In this document: one piece after another, positions 57,134 through 64,000 of the stretch | How the letters are laid out: each line of letters begins with the position of its first letter | Numbering within the stretch: position 1 is the first letter of the stretch | Assembly (NCBI GenBank): GCA_021151585.1 | Contig: JAGKWX010000005.1 | Location: 1 to 64,000 of the forward strand | Source: Alphaproteobacteria bacterium | Lineage (GTDB): Bacteria > Pseudomonadota > Gammaproteobacteria > JAGOUN01 | Length of the DNA: 64,000 nucleotides | Direction: 5' to 3' | Program-made: the position numbers and the translations under genes | Notes under the pieces: generated by a model | Database searches by the model: none | What the model saw: only the letters and a program-made list of their open reading frames with translations | What the model was told of the DNA's origin: nothing

Positions 57134-57970
57134 ATGTTTAAAAGAAAAAATCAATACGCACAACAACATCTATGCCAGTTTGACGAATTAACACTGTCAG
57201 CTGGACAAATAACAGGCGTGACGCAGTATTCACAGAAAGAAGCTATATTTTTTGTCATTTCAGGGCAAGGGAAAGTGTTTTTACAGCACCTACATGAGTC
57301 TGCAGTATATACCTTAGAGCCTTATGTTAGTTTTTCAATTTTGCCTGGATATATAATAGATTTATACAATACTTCAGAAAGCGAACTCAAGTTAGCCGTA
57401 TTCTATATGCCAACGCATGATAATTTGCCAATCCCTTCGTTGGGTGAATCTCATGAGCACACATGGGAAGTTTATCAAAATCCTTATTTTCAAGCGCGAT
57501 TTAAAATGTTAGATATTCCACGTCAAAAACTAGCTCCAGACGGCACTAAAGTTTATGAGCTGATTGAGGGTGAAAGAGGGAGCTTGGCTATATTTGAACA
57601 AAACGCTGGTGATATTTCTATTGCAGTAAAACATGAAATTGTCGAAGAAATTTGGTATGTATTATCCGGAGCTGGCCAAATATGGACTAAATCAAGAGAA
57701 GGTGGTGCAGAAAAAATAATAGAGATGCATCCGGGTGTTGTCATGTCGTTGCCTGTACAAACACATTTTCAGTTTAGAAACACTGGTCTGGTGTCATTAC
57801 GTATTGCTGGTCTCACACTACCTTCTTGGGCGCATGCAAATGAACCCGCGCCTGAAGTAGAAGGGTATTGGTCTATAGCGCAACATACTATTTCGTCTAT
57901 GACTTTTCAATCTATACGAAGCAGCTCGGATGAGATGTTAGAAGTATTGAGGAGTAATTTGGTGATTTGA
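57134..57970 (+). CDS. bicupin domain protein
   Basis: A 278-residue protein with two cupin barrels. The first is at about residues 20-100 (A-I-F-F-V-I-S-G-Q-G-K-V-F-L). The second is at about 150-240 (H-E-I-V-E-E-I-W-Y-V-L-S-G-A-G-Q-I-W, then H-P-G-V-V-M-S-L-P-V-Q-T-H-F-Q-F-R-N), with the metal-binding H-x3-E-E-x-W and H of motif 2. Only the second barrel seems to keep the metal ligands. The substrate is unknown. It is divergent from the LuxR gene, so it may be a target of that regulator. AGGAG lies before the ATG. Confidence 0.75.
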   Translation: MFKRKNQYAQQHLCQFDELTLSAGQITGVTQYSQKEAIFFVISGQGKVFLQHLHESAVYTLEPYVSFSILPGYIIDLYNTSESELKLAVFYMPTHDNLPIPSLGESHEHTWEVYQNPYFQARFKMLDIPRQKLAPDGTKVYELIEGERGSLAIFEQNAGDISIAVKHEIVEEIWYVLSGAGQIWTKSREGGAEKIIEMHPGVVMSLPVQTHFQFRNTGLVSLRIAGLTLPSWAHANEPAPEVEGYWSIAQHTISSMTFQSIRSSSDEMLEVLRSNLVI

Positions 57971-58118
57971 TTTACGCCAGTCGTATGAAATAAAAAATTT
58001 AAAAATATAGTATATTTTTCAGTATTATTTTTTTTAGCAATACTATATTTTTCACTTGAATTTATAACACGATATTCAGAGCATTTTTATAAACAATCCA
58101 ACGCAAAAGCGAGAGAAA

Positions 58119-61100
58119 ATGAAAAAAAGAGAAGAATTAATAGATATACGAAAATGTCTTCAAGAAATTAAAGCAGACCAAGATGCCATCAGTCATTTGC
58201 TATTAGAAGCATCAGCGATGCAAGTAAAAATGGTTTTGGTTGGATATACTGGAGTAGGAAAAACAACCTTAGGGCATTATTTAAGTGGAGCACATTTGCA
58301 AGTAGTTGAGCAAAATCCTGGGAAATTTGTCTTGCAGGCACCTGAGAAAACAGGCGAGAGAAACAATTGCAGAATAGGCCATGTAAATGATGGCACGACG
58401 GTACCGAATTTTTTTTGTAACACTACTGAGCTAATTTCTATTGTTGATTGCCCAGGTTTTGACGATGTACGCGGTGTCGAGCAGCAAATTAAAAATGCAT
58501 TTTACATTCAAACTGTTTTTAATGGAAGAAGAGAGACCCCTGGATTAAATAATTTTGTTTTTGTTATAGCTGTTAAAGAAGCTGATATCGATGATCGGGC
58601 TTTGGTATTGCGAAATACATTAAGAAGTTTTGTTCGTTTAGTCGGTGCTCCAGATATAAATATTATTGAAAACACTTTATTAATTATCACAAAAATACAA
58701 ACAGCTACTCAAAATTTCCAAGCGGTTCTACAGGCTGTACGAAATTCACTACCGCAAGAAAATGATGTTTTAGCTCCTGATGAAGATCGCTGGATGGGGC
58801 AAGTCTTAGATGGCTTAATAAATAGCGACAGAAGAAAAATCTTTACTTTTCATAAGCCAACAAAAGTTGTTGATAGATATGAAGATATCGGCGTTAATCA
58901 GTTACTAGAAAATATAAAAAATAATCGCACATCTAGTATACATGGTTTTGAGTCAAAAATCTCAGTTGAAGATGCTGCAAGGTTAAAAATATTAGAATTA
59001 ATTAATATTATTAAAGAAAGTTTTTCTCGTATTCAAGAAAAAATTATTACTGCTTTTCGTGATTCTTTCCTTTCTTATGCTGAAATTGGTATTCAAGAAC
59101 ATGACGGTCTTGGCGAAGAATCTTGTAATAGTTATTTGGCATCATGCAAGTTAGTAAAAGACTTTTTTATAAGTTTTTTATATGAGCTCGATTCTATTTC
59201 ATCGAAAAAGAATAGAATTTTGAGAAATGGGAAAATTCAAGATACGCTTTCTGTTGATTTTTCTATCCTGCAGCAATTCCATGGCTTGGTAAGGTTGTCT
59301 TCAGAAATCGTAGAGCCAAGAGAATTTAATTTTGGCGATATAAGCAACGAAATTAGAAGTATGGATTATGATTTGCATCAACTAAAAAGTTGTGTGGATG
59401 TTGATAAGAAATTTTCAGGTGCCTTGGTTAACTACGACGGTGCGAGAGCGTTGATTCTAAAATTCATAGAAAATATTAAAAATACCGAAACCCAGTTTTT
59501 AATCATTAAAGTTAATGCAATTAATGAAAGTATGAGAAAAAATATGGCTGAATTTTTGTCTGGAGTAGTATCCCATTCGAAGAGAATTCGCTTAAGCTTG
59601 GAAGAATTGATAAAAATATATCGAGCTTTTAAAGCTGTTATGAAGCGTTTTTCAGCAGATAATGACAGTGTTTCTGATCCTAAAAAAAGAATAGAGGGTT
59701 TTAAGATAATGCTACAAGAGTCATTATTAAGCGCGATAAATTTAATAACTTTTGGTTCTGGGCAGATGCCTGTTCTGGATCGCTTAATTGGTAATTCGAA
59801 TGAATTAATAACCATACATTATTTATATGCCGAAATGTTAAATAATCAGGTGGCTTATGGTTTATATATAGAATTATTTCGCTCGGGATACGAAGAAATT
59901 ATTAAATTTTTTGAAGAACAGATACGTGGCTATGTGGCTGAAGAAATTAATTCTATGCATAGCATTACGGCTGCTGCCGCTGCTATAGTTCAACAGCAAT
60001 ATCAAGCTTGGAGTAACGTGCCTGATAATAGATTGATTGAGTGTATTCCAGATTTGCGTATAACACATGATTTTTTTGTACAGAAAAATAAAAGCTACAA
60101 CGCTTGGCAAAGCACGGGGAATGCGGCTATTGCTGATTTAACAGGAATCAACCAAGAATTGGATGAAAACATGTTAAGAAGGGCAGATGGATTGATTAAA
60201 CTGGGCTATCTTTTTCATGTATTATCGTTGTTAGTAAAAAATTATGTAAATGATAAACGGCAAACTTTATCGCCAGCCATCAATAATATTAAAAGTAAAA
60301 TTTCGTATTTATTGTCTCTTATTGTTGATGATAGTATTCCAGAACAAGTTATTAATGTTGGCAATACAGACACCGTTGTTAGATCTGTCTTTGATTTGGC
60401 CTTAGATCAAACTTATCATAATTTAACAGAACGTTATGTGAGATATGTGATTGGAGAGTTGTCAACTGCAAAGTTGGCATTCTGGACTGAATTTCATTCG
60501 AAGATTGCTCATAATGAGTCGACAAGATTAGATGCTATACGCGTTTTTAGTAAATTACAAATTCAAGCCACAAATATTGAAGCCTTGCGAACATTGGCTA
60601 CTCATTTCAAAGGATTTGAACATATTTTTGATATTAATGCTTTTACAAAGTTTGTAGACATGTCGAGTTCATGTTTACGTTTTATAGAAGAAAACAAGGA
60701 TGCTGCGATTACGCAAGATTTAGCTGTCCAGCCTATTATTGATCATTTTGTGTTTGATATTAATCGTGAAGTTGATCTTTTGCGTGTTATTCGATCTCGA
60801 GATGCAGAGGCTAAATTGGTTACCTTAGAATTATTGGTAGATCAGTTTATGGTTGCTGTTAATAATTGTTGTGTCAATAAGCCTCATTCTACGGTGTCTA
60901 TGTTAAAACATTTACGAAAGACATCCGCAGGCTCCTCGCCTTGGTTTATAAGTCAGAGTTTTCAACAAGCGTGCCAGAATTATAAAATTACTGTACATGA
61001 TCTCGATTTTCATTTTCTTCAAGATATCGCACATCAATATTCATTATACAATAATTTCTGCAAACAAGAGCCTGTGATGCCGATCAGTGAAAATAAATTA

Positions 61101-61298
61101 TATGGAATTATTAGTAAATTTTGGAACGATATTGATAGCTTCATTGGCGCTTATCGCGTCGGATGTGTTTACTTCTTTTCTTGTGGAAACTTCTTTCGGC
61201 CACATCCAGCCGAGCGCGATAGACCACGTCCATCTGCTCCACTTGCGCAAGATGTACATGGTGATGTTCCTTACGTTCCAGTGGCACATATGGTGTAA
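58119..61298 (+). CDS. very large GTPase-domain protein of unknown function
   Basis: 1,059 residues. Residues 38-200 form a TRAFAC-type G domain: G1 is G-Y-T-G-V-G-K-T-T (K48), G3 is D-C-P-G-F-D-D (D110), and the G4 position reads L-L-I-I-T-K-I-Q-T, where N/T-K-x-D has Q instead of D. It resembles septin/AIG1-like GTPases. The remaining about 850 residues are mostly alpha-helical, without transmembrane segments. The last about 45 residues turn Pro/Arg-rich (F-R-P-H-P-A-E-R-D-R-P-R-P). The size and build recall dynamin-like or AIG1-like proteins of intracellular bacteria. A host-directed effector is possible. It is monocistronic, with a hairpin after it. Confidence 0.7.
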   Translation: MKKREELIDIRKCLQEIKADQDAISHLLLEASAMQVKMVLVGYTGVGKTTLGHYLSGAHLQVVEQNPGKFVLQAPEKTGERNNCRIGHVNDGTTVPNFFCNTTELISIVDCPGFDDVRGVEQQIKNAFYIQTVFNGRRETPGLNNFVFVIAVKEADIDDRALVLRNTLRSFVRLVGAPDINIIENTLLIITKIQTATQNFQAVLQAVRNSLPQENDVLAPDEDRWMGQVLDGLINSDRRKIFTFHKPTKVVDRYEDIGVNQLLENIKNNRTSSIHGFESKISVEDAARLKILELINIIKESFSRIQEKIITAFRDSFLSYAEIGIQEHDGLGEESCNSYLASCKLVKDFFISFLYELDSISSKKNRILRNGKIQDTLSVDFSILQQFHGLVRLSSEIVEPREFNFGDISNEIRSMDYDLHQLKSCVDVDKKFSGALVNYDGARALILKFIENIKNTETQFLIIKVNAINESMRKNMAEFLSGVVSHSKRIRLSLEELIKIYRAFKAVMKRFSADNDSVSDPKKRIEGFKIMLQESLLSAINLITFGSGQMPVLDRLIGNSNELITIHYLYAEMLNNQVAYGLYIELFRSGYEEIIKFFEEQIRGYVAEEINSMHSITAAAAAIVQQQYQAWSNVPDNRLIECIPDLRITHDFFVQKNKSYNAWQSTGNAAIADLTGINQELDENMLRRADGLIKLGYLFHVLSLLVKNYVNDKRQTLSPAINNIKSKISYLLSLIVDDSIPEQVINVGNTDTVVRSVFDLALDQTYHNLTERYVRYVIGELSTAKLAFWTEFHSKIAHNESTRLDAIRVFSKLQIQATNIEALRTLATHFKGFEHIFDINAFTKFVDMSSSCLRFIEENKDAAITQDLAVQPIIDHFVFDINREVDLLRVIRSRDAEAKLVTLELLVDQFMVAVNNCCVNKPHSTVSMLKHLRKTSAGSSPWFISQSFQQACQNYKITVHDLDFHFLQDIAHQYSLYNNFCKQEPVMPISENKLYGIISKFWNDIDSFIGAYRVGCVYFFSCGNFFRPHPAERDRPRPSAPLAQDVHGDVPYVPVAHMV

Positions 61299-61306
61299 TT
61301 AGGTTC

Positions 61307-61341
61307 ACAGCAAAAATTAGTTTCTGACTATTTTTTGCTGT
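61307..61341 (+). terminator. putative terminator after the GTPase gene
   Basis: ACAGCAAAAA (61307-61316) pairs with TTTTTGCTGT (61332-61341) over a 15-base loop, 9 bp after the stop. The stem is AT-rich and not followed by a clear T-run, so efficiency is uncertain; it may work in both directions. Confidence 0.45.
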
Positions 61342-61449
61342 ATAAATTATAAAAATATGTTTTAAAAAAGTTGATGTTATTGCTGGCCTTGTAGATTGCC
61401 TGATGTTTAGTGAAGGACTATACTTGCCTGGTTTTAGACGAGGATTATT

Positions 61450-64000
61450 ATGCAAAATTTAGCCAATCAGCAAGGCTCTGTTTTACGGTCTACTGATATT
61501 CATATGCCTCTATTGGATAAATTAAAACAACACTTCAAAACGCTATATGGTGATGACTTTGCTAAAATGCCACATCGCGACGATACATTATTTGTTATCG
61601 TACAACACGGCTTTGTGAGTATCAAACCGATGATGGATTCTTTAATGGGGTTTGGTATTAAGCCAGAGCGTATTTTTCTCACTACTAAGCCACATACCAC
61701 ACCTGAATCTATGCGGACGTATTTTGAGCAGACTTTTGCGAATTACGTGCTATTCCATTGGCATTTACCTGAGGACTATAGCTATGCTTCAGGTAAGCAT
61801 CCATATACAATCCTGTCAGAACTGACATGTGGTGACTTGTTAAAGAAAATTAGTGATCACTTGTTTGTCCACCCAAAACTGGCTGACATTACAAACATCG
61901 TCATATGTGATGAGGGCGGACGTTTTCTTGCCAAATTTATTGAAAATATTGAGAAGTTCAAAGGCTTCAACATCGTCGCTGTAGAACATACACGTTGTGG
62001 TACGCGAAATGCAGCACTCTGCAACCTGCCTTTCCCTTACATCAATATGGCAGAGTCTTTTCCAAAGATAGCTCTAGAAGCGCCATTGATTGCTAACTCC
62101 ATGTTTCGCGCCTTAGGAGATAAATTTAGACAGATTATCAGTAATCAACAAAACCCATGTATTGGCGTGGTCGGCTGTGGCGCTGTTGGTGAGCAGGTGT
62201 TACATCATTTGCTTAAGAAGCATCCCGACTTGCGATTAATTGCCTTTGATAAAATCGCTAGCAAAGTAATACAGATTAAACAACGCTATCTTAAAGAAGA
62301 ACAAAATAGCGCGTGGCAACGTTTAGAGCTTAAAAAAAGCTTAAACGAATTATTTGAAGCTGCCACGATTATTTTAGGCTGTACTGGGTGTGATATACTA
62401 AAAGACTATAGTATTGATCAGATCACACATAATAAGCCAGAAACGCATTTAATGAGCTTTGGATCTGGGGTTAATGAATTTGAATCCTTTTTAGTTAATC
62501 AAAAAGTCCTCTTTCGCAGTGTTGATGATATTAAGGATTTAACGTTTAGTGATAATAAAGGCCAATCGTTAGTGATTAGCAATGCTGGTTTTCCTGTCAA
62601 TTTTTCACCTAAAGAAGAAGCAGATTTATTACCCAAAGAAGCACAGCTCCCACGGAGTTTAAAACTTGCATCAATTGTTCAAGCCTTAGAATTGCTGCAG
62701 CGTTTACCATCACTGAGTCGTCACCCAAATGCCAAGGCTTGGTTACAAGGCTTTGTTAAGCTTGCTTGGCAATTAGAAATTACCCGTTGGTATGGTGAAA
62801 ATTTGCCAGAGGATGTTAGATATGATTTTGATCTAAGCAACATCACACAAGATTATATTGATGAAAACGCTGATAAAGTGGGCGTAGCTATGCCAACTGA
62901 TCAACAGATGCGCGAAGCATGTTATCCTTACTTTGAAAATAATGAAAATCTTACACTGGGCGCCGCTCTCATTAAAGTGATGCAAGTTTATGACGCGCAA
63001 TTAAGTGTAGTAAAGAAAAAGTTAAATTCTTATGTGCCGACGCAAGTTAAGAAGCGATCGCCAAGCCAAGAAAGAGTCAGTGAAGAAGCGAGACAAGAAT
63101 CTTGCGATCAAATGATGAATGATTTCCTCGCCGGTGAAGAAAAGTTATTGCTGCTATTAGGTGAGCCAGGTTCTGGTAAATCACTATTTACTTGGTCACA
63201 AACACAAAAAATCTACCAAGCTCAACTCAATGATGTTAAAGGCTGTCGTTGGCTGCCGATTGTGATTGATTTGCAAGGTTACAATTTATCAAATCTTAAA
63301 GGGTTACTATCGTCGTATTTAAGCACTCAGCCAAGAGCAGATGAGCGTGATGTTCGGGGCTGTAGCCTAAGTTTTGAAGAATTATCTCTTTTGCGAGGCA
63401 GTGGACAACGTAAAGGCTATCGTTTGCTGGTGATCTTAGATGGTTTCGATCAATTAACGTATGACGATGAAAGTGAAGAGCAAGCGTTTCGTGATTGTTT
63501 TAAAACTTGCTGCCAATATAATCCAACGGATCTTTGGCATGACGAACAAATCAAGTTGATTGTCACTTGTCGATCGGGACATTTGGATGATTTAAAAGAA
63601 AAGCGTTATTTTGGTCACGCTGATCAGCAAACCTATCAATGCCATGAATTGTTACCTTTGAAGAATGATCAAGTAATAGAGTATGTCCACAAACATGCCA
63701 AGCCTGAGCAGTTAACAGCTTGCCTTACTGCTATCAAAGAGTCGTACGACATACAAACACTAGTAAAAAATCCATTGAACTTAGTAACATTAGTCAATAA
63801 TCCAAATGCCTCGCTTGAGGAGATAAATAAAAAATATGCAGAATTTTCAAATAGAAATGCTAATCGCGGCAAACCGCGACACTTGAAAAAACCTAGCAGT
63901 CCTTACCCTTACTTTTACTTTTTCGTATTGTTATTTCCTTTAACGATCGTTTTGGCGTTGCTGCGTAGTGGTCGTTACGGTTCGACTAATCATCATGGAT
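61450..64000 (+). CDS. Rossmann (adenosylhomocysteinase-like) - NACHT NTPase fusion, 3' end outside window
   Basis: Open from ATG 61450 (GAGG seven bases upstream) to the window end, 850 codons without a stop. Residues about 1-230 have an H-x-x-x-x-P core and C-D-E-G-G-R-F-L. Residues 236-400 form an NAD(P)-type Rossmann fold with G-C-G-A-V-G at 242-247, acidic end L-I-A-F-D, and A-T-I-I-L-G-C-T-G as in adenosylhomocysteinases. After a linker comes a NACHT-type STAND ATPase: Walker A G-E-P-G-S-G-K-S (571-578) and Walker B L-V-I-L-D-G-F-D-Q (660-668), followed by the sensor-like V-T-C-R-S. A hydrophobic stretch at about 822-840 may be a membrane anchor. The C-terminal sensor part is not in view. 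The family is not one I know by name; an immune (NLR-like) or host-directed role is inferred from the architecture. Confidence 0.8.
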   Translation, partial: MQNLANQQGSVLRSTDIHMPLLDKLKQHFKTLYGDDFAKMPHRDDTLFVIVQHGFVSIKPMMDSLMGFGIKPERIFLTTKPHTTPESMRTYFEQTFANYVLFHWHLPEDYSYASGKHPYTILSELTCGDLLKKISDHLFVHPKLADITNIVICDEGGRFLAKFIENIEKFKGFNIVAVEHTRCGTRNAALCNLPFPYINMAESFPKIALEAPLIANSMFRALGDKFRQIISNQQNPCIGVVGCGAVGEQVLHHLLKKHPDLRLIAFDKIASKVIQIKQRYLKEEQNSAWQRLELKKSLNELFEAATIILGCTGCDILKDYSIDQITHNKPETHLMSFGSGVNEFESFLVNQKVLFRSVDDIKDLTFSDNKGQSLVISNAGFPVNFSPKEEADLLPKEAQLPRSLKLASIVQALELLQRLPSLSRHPNAKAWLQGFVKLAWQLEITRWYGENLPEDVRYDFDLSNITQDYIDENADKVGVAMPTDQQMREACYPYFENNENLTLGAALIKVMQVYDAQLSVVKKKLNSYVPTQVKKRSPSQERVSEEARQESCDQMMNDFLAGEEKLLLLLGEPGSGKSLFTWSQTQKIYQAQLNDVKGCRWLPIVIDLQGYNLSNLKGLLSSYLSTQPRADERDVRGCSLSFEELSLLRGSGQRKGYRLLVILDGFDQLTYDDESEEQAFRDCFKTCCQYNPTDLWHDEQIKLIVTCRSGHLDDLKEKRYFGHADQQTYQCHELLPLKNDQVIEYVHKHAKPEQLTACLTAIKESYDIQTLVKNPLNLVTLVNNPNASLEEINKKYAEFSNRNANRGKPRHLKKPSSPYPYFYFFVLLFPLTIVLALLRSGRYGSTNHHG

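Noticed and set aside
61087..61302. Open frames on both strands over the 3' end of the GTPase gene
   Set aside because: They overlap a longer continuous coding frame and lack plausible starts; the Pro/Arg-rich tail in the main frame is a better explanation.

Overview
The window looks like a chromosome segment of an AT-rich gammaproteobacterium, most plausibly of the order Legionellales (Legionella/Coxiella/Berkiella-like). This is an inference. It rests on the gammaproteobacterial core genes and gene order (smc-zipA-ligA, rodA-mrdA, prmB-aroC, epmB, bamD, ssrA), on a CqsA/LqsA-type autoinducer synthase, and on large repeat, GTPase and NACHT proteins typical of host-associated bacteria. No rRNA is present to settle it.

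Layout. 1-8,420 (minus strand): a DUF192 fragment, tatD, a hybrid histidine kinase, the cell-elongation set mltB-rodA-mrdA, hemH and a MazEF-type toxin-antitoxin pair. 8,568-22,635 (plus strand): smc, zipA, ligA, sucC-sucD, an FMN glutamate-synthase-like enzyme, serS and two transporters, with REP-like palindromes around sucCD. 22,700-30,580 is an accessory patch. It holds decayed pieces of five mobile genes (IS1634-like, IS110, a tyrosine recombinase, IS4-like, IS3), a DinJ-YafQ toxin-antitoxin pair, a helical-repeat protein ending in a Smr domain, two unrecognised genes and a frameshifted repeat gene. 30,579-46,492 is housekeeping: two L,D-transpeptidases, rluD, bamD, ygfZ, gph, ubiG, rmuC, a ThiXYZ-like ABC transporter, tRNA-Val, epmB, tRNA-Asn, udk, smrB-like, prmB, aroC, yciB and a PHP phosphoesterase.

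At 46,519-46,882 lies ssrA (tmRNA). Its 3' end is the attachment site of a 7.5-kb integrative island (46,877-54,372) bounded by a perfect 38-bp direct repeat. The island carries a P4-type integrase, an AlpA-like regulator, a Toprim/DUF3987 replication protein, a DUF5681-like gene and an XRE regulator. At its far end is a two-gene cargo: a two-TM membrane protein followed 2 bp later by a membrane-anchored pentapeptide-repeat protein.

Beyond the island (54,400-64,000) comes a second accessory stretch: a small Cys-rich secreted peptide with a broken start, a CqsA/LqsA-like synthase facing a PAS-LuxR regulator, a bicupin, a 1,059-residue GTPase and an ORF that runs off the window. This last ORF fuses an adenosylhomocysteinase-like Rossmann module to a NACHT NTPase. 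The best candidates for undescribed biology are this Rossmann-NACHT protein, the repeat-Smr protein, and the island cargo pair.
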